Source: JBBQNJ01 sp038329845
GTDB lineage: Bacteria > Planctomycetota > Phycisphaerae > Tepidisphaerales > Tepidisphaeraceae
NCBI GenBank assembly: GCA_038329845.1
Contig: JBBQNJ010000010.1
Span: 15,428-79,427 of the forward strand
Reading direction: 5' to 3'
DNA: 64,000 bases
The position numbers and the translations under genes are program-made. A model generated the notes under the pieces. That model worked only from the letters and a program-made list of their open reading frames with translations. It made no database searches and was not told the DNA's origin. Positions 60,491 to 64,000 of the stretch are shown in pieces. How positions within the stretch are numbered: position 1 is the first letter of the stretch; every line of letters starts with the position of its first letter.

Positions 60491-61477
60491 ATGAAACGTC
60501 TGATGATGTGGCTTTGTGTGTTGGCGATGGTGTGGGCCTCTTCGGCGATGGCGGGAGGCGAGGTTAAGGTGAGGCAGGAGGCACCGGCGATGTTGCCGTT
60601 GATGCTCAACGACGGCACCCGACTCGATTTGGAACAAGCGCGCGGCAAGATCGTCGTGCTTTACTTCTACGAGCAGCAGTGCCCGAGTTGCAGGAAGAAA
60701 GTGCCCGAGCGCAATGCCTGGCTCGAGAAGTTCAAAGACAAGCCGGTCAAGTTCGTTGCCATCGGTGCCGGGGATACCGCGGTCGAGGTTCAGGAGTATG
60801 TGCGAACGGCACAGCTCAGGCTGCCGGTCACACCCGATCCACTGAGTGTCCTGGAAAAGACTTGGGGGTTTACGATTTCGCTGAAGAACATATACCAGAC
60901 GCGCATCATCGACTCTGTTGGTGAATTGGTGGCGTACTCGGTGGACGGTCCGCACTTTGACAGGGCGCTTGAGACGGCGACTTGGCGGTACAATCGCGAG
61001 GGCTACGATCCGGCCCTCGTGCCGGTACTCGACAAATTCGAGTGGGGCGATCCAGCCGGCGGTGCCAAACTGCTAAAGCAGGCGCGCAGAACATCGAAAA
61101 GGTCGATCGCCGAAAGCGCCGAAAAGCTGTTCGGCGTTCTCAAGGCCGAGTGCCAGTCGGACATGACACAGGCGGAGTCAAGTCTGGAATCCGACCCGGT
61201 GAAGGCTTACGATCTGCTCACCCGCATCGGCATGATCGTGGATGGCGACCCCCTCGCGAAACAAGCCGACGAAAAGCTCAAGACCTTGAAGAACAACAAG
61301 GCGGTGAAGGACGAACTGGGCGCTCGGAAAATGCTCGATCAGCTTTCGATAGCGGTGATCAAAGCCCGCATGGGCCAGGAACGAGAGGTGGCGAATTACG
61401 CCAGCTCGATCGCGCAGAAATATCCCGACACCCCGACCGGCAAGCGTGTCAAGCGGATACTCGAAGCCTGGCGCTGA
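60491..61477 (+). CDS. Secreted thioredoxin-fold protein (TlpA/peroxiredoxin-like)
   Basis: A 328-aa exported protein. Residues 1-22 are a signal peptide (VWASSAMAG). The thioredoxin fold has IVVLYFYEQQCPSCRKKVPE with the redox motif CPSC at about residues 63-66, and LPVTPDPLSVLEKTWG with the cis-Pro. The C-terminal ~150 residues are helical (AESAEKLFGVLKAECQSDMT, EREVANYASSIAQKYPDTPT), resembling TPR-like repeats. AAGGGG lies 6 nt before the ATG. It probably acts in thiol-disulfide exchange in the periplasm. Its stop codon lies in a direct repeat. Confidence 0.85.
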   Translation: MKRLMMWLCVLAMVWASSAMAGGEVKVRQEAPAMLPLMLNDGTRLDLEQARGKIVVLYFYEQQCPSCRKKVPERNAWLEKFKDKPVKFVAIGAGDTAVEVQEYVRTAQLRLPVTPDPLSVLEKTWGFTISLKNIYQTRIIDSVGELVAYSVDGPHFDRALETATWRYNREGYDPALVPVLDKFEWGDPAGGAKLLKQARRTSKRSIAESAEKLFGVLKAECQSDMTQAESSLESDPVKAYDLLTRIGMIVDGDPLAKQADEKLKTLKNNKAVKDELGARKMLDQLSIAVIKARMGQEREVANYASSIAQKYPDTPTGKRVKRILEAWR

Positions 61478-61559
61478 AGCACCCTCGGCCAGCGCCGCCA
61501 CCGCAGGGGAAGTGGCAGTTCGACCACGTCCAGATGCTCCTGGCGCTGAAGCACCCTCG
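61467..61559. repeat. Direct repeat at the stop of the thioredoxin-fold gene
   Basis: CCTGGCGCTGAAGCACCCTC occurs at 61467 and 61539, offset 72 nt. The first copy contains the gene's stop codon (TGA 61475-61477). Confidence 0.75.
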
Positions 61560-61833
61560 ACCCGAACCGGTGCCGCGGGGGGTTGTCGGCCAGCCACCGC
61601 ATGAACCGCGACCGGTCCGGCCCGCGCCAGGCCAGAGAATCCTCGCCCCCTTATGCCTTTTGTGGCGGCGAAGGATTCAAGGGGACGTAGTTGGGGCGTA
61701 GCTCTTTTCCGTCGTCAGGTTTAATCGGAGGTCTTCCCAGACGCGTGTCTCATTGATGCCCGCCGCCGCTAAAAAACGTCGCGGGCTGGGGGGCGTTCGC
61801 GCATGGGGGACTTTGCCCTACACTTCGTCGGCT
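61478..61833. other. Gene-free region with a possible transposase fragment
   Basis: No complete gene. On the minus strand around 61575-61630 a short frame reads GPDRSRFMRWLADN, which resembles the DLSRFMRWL segment of Y1 (REP-associated) transposases, but the surrounding frame does not match the family. Near 61679-61697 is a GGGGACGTAGTTGGGG core similar to the repeats before the thioredoxin gene. This may be a decayed REP-transposase unit; evidence is weak. Confidence 0.3.
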
Positions 61834-62670
61834 ATGATCGAACTGAAAATACCATCGGTGCGGCTTCCCAATGGGCAGGAGATGCCGATGCTCGGGCTGG
61901 GCACTTGGCGAATGGCCGAGGGCGCGGAAGCCGAATCGTCGGTGTCGGCGGCGCTGGAACTGGGGTATCGGCACATCGACACCGCGGCGTTGTACGGCAA
62001 CGAGGCCGGGGTCGGTCGGGCCTTGGCCCAATCGGGCGTGCGGCGGGAATCGGTCTTTGTGACCACGAAGGTCTGGAACGACGATCTTCGCAAGGGCGAA
62101 GCGGCGGTTCGTGCCGCGTTCGATGCATCCCTCGACCGTCTGAAGATGGACTATGTGGATCTGTACCTGATCCACTGGCCGGTGCCGGACAAGTTCATCG
62201 CGGCATGGAAAGTGCTCGAGCAGATTCACGCGAGCGGCCGGGCCCGCGCCATTGGCGTGAGCAATTTCCTCGTGAGCCATCTTCAGGCTCTCTTGCCGCA
62301 CGCGACCGTCAAGCCGATGGTCAATCAGGTCGAGTTTCACCCCTGGCTGATGCAGCGCCCGCTGATGGAGTTGTGCCGGCGCGAGCGGATCATTCTCGAG
62401 GCCTGGTCGCCGTTGATGCAGGCCAAGGGGTTGGACCTGCCGGCGCTGGTCGAGATCGCCAAGGCCCACCAGCGCTCGCCGGCCCAGGTGGTGCTGCGAT
62501 GGGACATCCAGCATCAGGTGGTGACGATTCCCAAGAGTACCCACCGCCGTCGCATCGTCGAGAATGCGGCGATCTTCGACTTCGAGTTGTCGCCGGATGA
62601 GATGGCGCGGATCGATGCCTTGGATCAGAGCAAGCGGATCGGCCCCAGTCCGGACAACTTTGATTTCTAA
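61834..62670 (+). CDS. Aldo/keto reductase
   Basis: A 278-aa NADPH-dependent reductase with a TIM barrel. LGLGTWRMAEG and GYRHIDTAALYGNEAGVG give the Asp and Tyr of the tetrad, VTTKVWNDD the Lys, and LYLIHWPVPD the His. AIGVSNF and IPKSTHRRRIVENA are the cofactor-binding segments. It reduces a carbonyl, probably of a small aldehyde or keto sugar. The start at 61834 fits the barrel; TACACT lies 9 nt before it. The stop codon TAA lies at the edge of an inverted-repeat element. Confidence 0.93.
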   Translation: MIELKIPSVRLPNGQEMPMLGLGTWRMAEGAEAESSVSAALELGYRHIDTAALYGNEAGVGRALAQSGVRRESVFVTTKVWNDDLRKGEAAVRAAFDASLDRLKMDYVDLYLIHWPVPDKFIAAWKVLEQIHASGRARAIGVSNFLVSHLQALLPHATVKPMVNQVEFHPWLMQRPLMELCRRERIILEAWSPLMQAKGLDLPALVEIAKAHQRSPAQVVLRWDIQHQVVTIPKSTHRRRIVENAAIFDFELSPDEMARIDALDQSKRIGPSPDNFDF

Positions 62671-62775
62671 CTGGACTTTTGCAAAACGCCGATTCAGACG
62701 CCGAGGACACCTTGGAATGCTCAGGAAATCAAGTATTCCAAAGCCGCGAGATCTTCATTTTGCAAAACTCCAGTT
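62669..62775. mobile_element. 107-bp MITE-like element with 18-bp terminal inverted repeats
   Basis: Left end AACTGGACTTTTGCAAAA (62669-62686) and right end TTTTGCAAAACTCCAGTT (62758-62775) are inverted repeats with 17 of 18 matches. Inside, TTGGAAT/ATTCCAA form a second stem. No coding capacity. The element begins within the TAA of the aldo/keto reductase gene and ends 21 nt before tsaD. Confidence 0.5.
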
Positions 62776-62796
62776 CTGATATACGCCGGCGGAAGA

Positions 62797-63855
62797 ATGA
62801 CGACGATCCTGGGGATTGAATCGACCTGCGATGAGACGGCCGCGGCGCTGGTCGCGGACGGCCGCCGCGTGATCAACAATGTCGTGGCCACGCAGGTTGA
62901 GCTGCACGCCCGCTATCGCGGCGTGGTTCCCGAGATCGCCAGCCGGGCCCACCTGGAAAATCTTCTGCCGGTGTTGATCGAGGCGTGCGGACCGACGGGG
63001 CTTGAGGCGGTCGATGCCATCGCTGTGGCGCATCGGCCCGGGTTGATCGGCTCGCTGCTGATCGGGGTGACCGCGGCCAAAACACTTGCCTGGGCATTGA
63101 ACAAGCCGCTGATCGGCGTCGATCACGTCCATGCCCACCTCTACAGCGTCCGCCTGGTCCCACCCGCTTCCTCGTCGTCGTCGTCGGCGGTTCCGGATGA
63201 TCCGGTGCGGTTTCCGGCGATCGGACTGGTGGTGTCCGGGGGGCATACGGCGCTGTACGCCATGGACAGCTTCGAGCAGGCGCGGCTTGTCGGATCCACG
63301 CTCGATGACGCCGTCGGCGAAGCGTATGACAAGGTCTCGGCGATCCTGGGTCTGGGATATCCCGGTGGGCCGGTGATCGATCGGCTGGCGGCGGATGGCG
63401 ATCCGGCGGCGATCCGATTCCCGCGGACGCTCCTGTCGCGTCAGTCGTTGGATTTCTCGTTCAGCGGGTTGAAGACCAGCGTGCTGTATCGCGTGCGCGG
63501 ACACCAGGGCCGCCAGCGCGGTCCCGAGTCGCTCGATTCGGGGCAGATCCGTGACGTGGCGGCGGGATTTCAGGCCGCCTGCATCGACGTGCTGGTGAAA
63601 AAACTTCGGCGGGCGGTGCGCCAGTTCGCGGCCCGATCGGTGATCGTCGGCGGCGGCGTCTCGTCCAACCGGGGCCTGCGACTGGCGCTAGCCGACTTCG
63701 AGGTCCCGGTGCATCTTCCCTCCCCGGTCTACTGCACCGACAACGCCGCGATGATCGCGGGACTGGCCCATCTCTCTTTCGTCGCCGGTCGTTTTTCCCA
63801 ATTGAACTTGGATGCGATCACGAACAGCCAGTTCGCAGAACATACTATTGTCTGA
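62797..63855 (+). CDS. tsaD: tRNA N6-adenosine threonylcarbamoyltransferase
   Basis: A 352-aa TsaD/Kae1/Gcp protein, which transfers the threonylcarbamoyl group to A37 of tRNAs reading ANN codons, together with TsaB and TsaE. LGIESTCDETAAALV is the N-terminal motif. IGVDHVHAHLYSV carries the metal-binding His pair. LVVSGGHTALYAM, STLDDAVGEAYDKVSAILGL, GYPGGPVID and FSFSGLKTSVLY are the diagnostic segments, and YCTDNAAMIAG is near the end. Slight Ser-rich insertion (ASSSSSSA) at ~residue 125. No Shine-Dalgarno site is obvious apart from GGAAGA close to the ATG. Confidence 0.97.
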   Translation: MTTILGIESTCDETAAALVADGRRVINNVVATQVELHARYRGVVPEIASRAHLENLLPVLIEACGPTGLEAVDAIAVAHRPGLIGSLLIGVTAAKTLAWALNKPLIGVDHVHAHLYSVRLVPPASSSSSSAVPDDPVRFPAIGLVVSGGHTALYAMDSFEQARLVGSTLDDAVGEAYDKVSAILGLGYPGGPVIDRLAADGDPAAIRFPRTLLSRQSLDFSFSGLKTSVLYRVRGHQGRQRGPESLDSGQIRDVAAGFQAACIDVLVKKLRRAVRQFAARSVIVGGGVSSNRGLRLALADFEVPVHLPSPVYCTDNAAMIAGLAHLSFVAGRFSQLNLDAITNSQFAEHTIV

Positions 63856-63862
63856 TGTTATT

Positions 63863-63967
63863 ATACCGCTCGCGGGTCGTTTTGAGACAATCCGATTGGA
63901 AAAACACGGGACCACGCCGAAGTTTCCGAGCCATTGTGGAGGTCCCGCCGAAGGCCGCGAGCGGTAT
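63863..63967. mobile_element. 105-bp inverted-repeat element downstream of tsaD
   Basis: ATACCGCTCGCGG (63863-63875) and CCGCGAGCGGTAT (63955-63967) are a perfect 13-bp terminal inverted repeat. Inside, GGGACC/GGTCCC form a nested stem. No gene in it. Size and build resemble the element at 62669-62775, though the sequences differ. It may be a miniature transposable element or a large RNA hairpin. Confidence 0.45.
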
Positions 63968-64000
63968 GAAAGACTTCCCTCCCTCTTCCCCTCCGTGGCC

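Noticed and set aside
61178..61702. Y1 REP-transposase gene on the minus strand
   Set aside because: Only the short FMRWLADN segment resembles the family; HUH motif and catalytic Tyr regions are absent, so no transposase gene is called.

Overview
The window looks like a chromosomal segment of a planctomycete, most likely of the class Phycisphaerae. This is inferred from a combination of families: PEP-CTERM sorted proteins, pseudopilins with a C-terminal H-Xn-DG motif, autotransporter-type beta-strand repeats, a sulfatase, many secreted or unusual glycoside hydrolases, a GntR-LacI hybrid regulator and high GC. No rRNA, CRISPR array or intact insertion sequence was seen. Scattered housekeeping genes (dapB, purD, trpS, hflX, gltX, an rluA-type gene, tsaD, tRNA-Lys) argue for chromosome rather than plasmid.

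Layout. 1-3.2 kb: two GH4 glycosidases flanking a tRNA-Lys. 3.3-7.9 kb: a minor-pseudopilin operon (GspI/J- and PilX-like) and a small PEP-CTERM protein. 8.1-11.8 kb: a complete arsenic operon (arsR, a 76-aa Cys protein, arsC, acr3, a DGC-domain protein, arsM) with two matching operator-like palindromes. 12.0-17.6 kb: sulfatase, dapB, purD and a membrane glycosyltransferase. 17.8-25.6 kb (minus strand): a carbohydrate cluster with an FAD oxidoreductase, GH127, a ThuA-like/clan-A hydrolase fusion and a GH42-like enzyme. 25.8-28.0 kb: trpS and a metallo-beta-lactamase-fold hydrolase, followed by a hairpin and minisatellite tract.

28.5-39.2 kb is 'module A', read on the minus strand: GntR/LacI regulator, PEP-CTERM beta-strand protein (interrupted by an in-frame TAA), two pseudopilins, a 1208-aa secreted multidomain glycosidase and a sugar-isomerase-like TIM barrel. 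39.5-46.3 kb holds small membrane and envelope genes, a CpsB-type phosphatase, a three-gene secreted/membrane cluster and an OmpA lipoprotein. 46.5-52.1 kb is mostly housekeeping, plus a hicBA pair whose hicA has an in-frame stop. 52.4-60.0 kb is 'module B', with the same minus-strand order as module A: LacI regulator, PEP-CTERM protein, pseudopilin, secreted beta-helix protein, beta-propeller and hexapeptide acyltransferase. 60-64 kb: repeats, a thioredoxin-fold protein, an aldo/keto reductase and tsaD, which is bracketed by two ~105-bp inverted-repeat elements.

Themes. (1) The order regulator, PEP-CTERM, pseudopilin(s), secreted carbohydrate-active protein occurs twice and may be a repeated unit for surface polysaccharide use. 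(2) Several regulator and housekeeping genes have -35/-10 sequences only 5-11 nt before the start codon, suggesting leaderless mRNAs, whereas secreted and pilin genes have strong Shine-Dalgarno sites. (3) Short direct repeats are repeatedly anchored on stop codons. (4) Two genes carry single in-frame stops.
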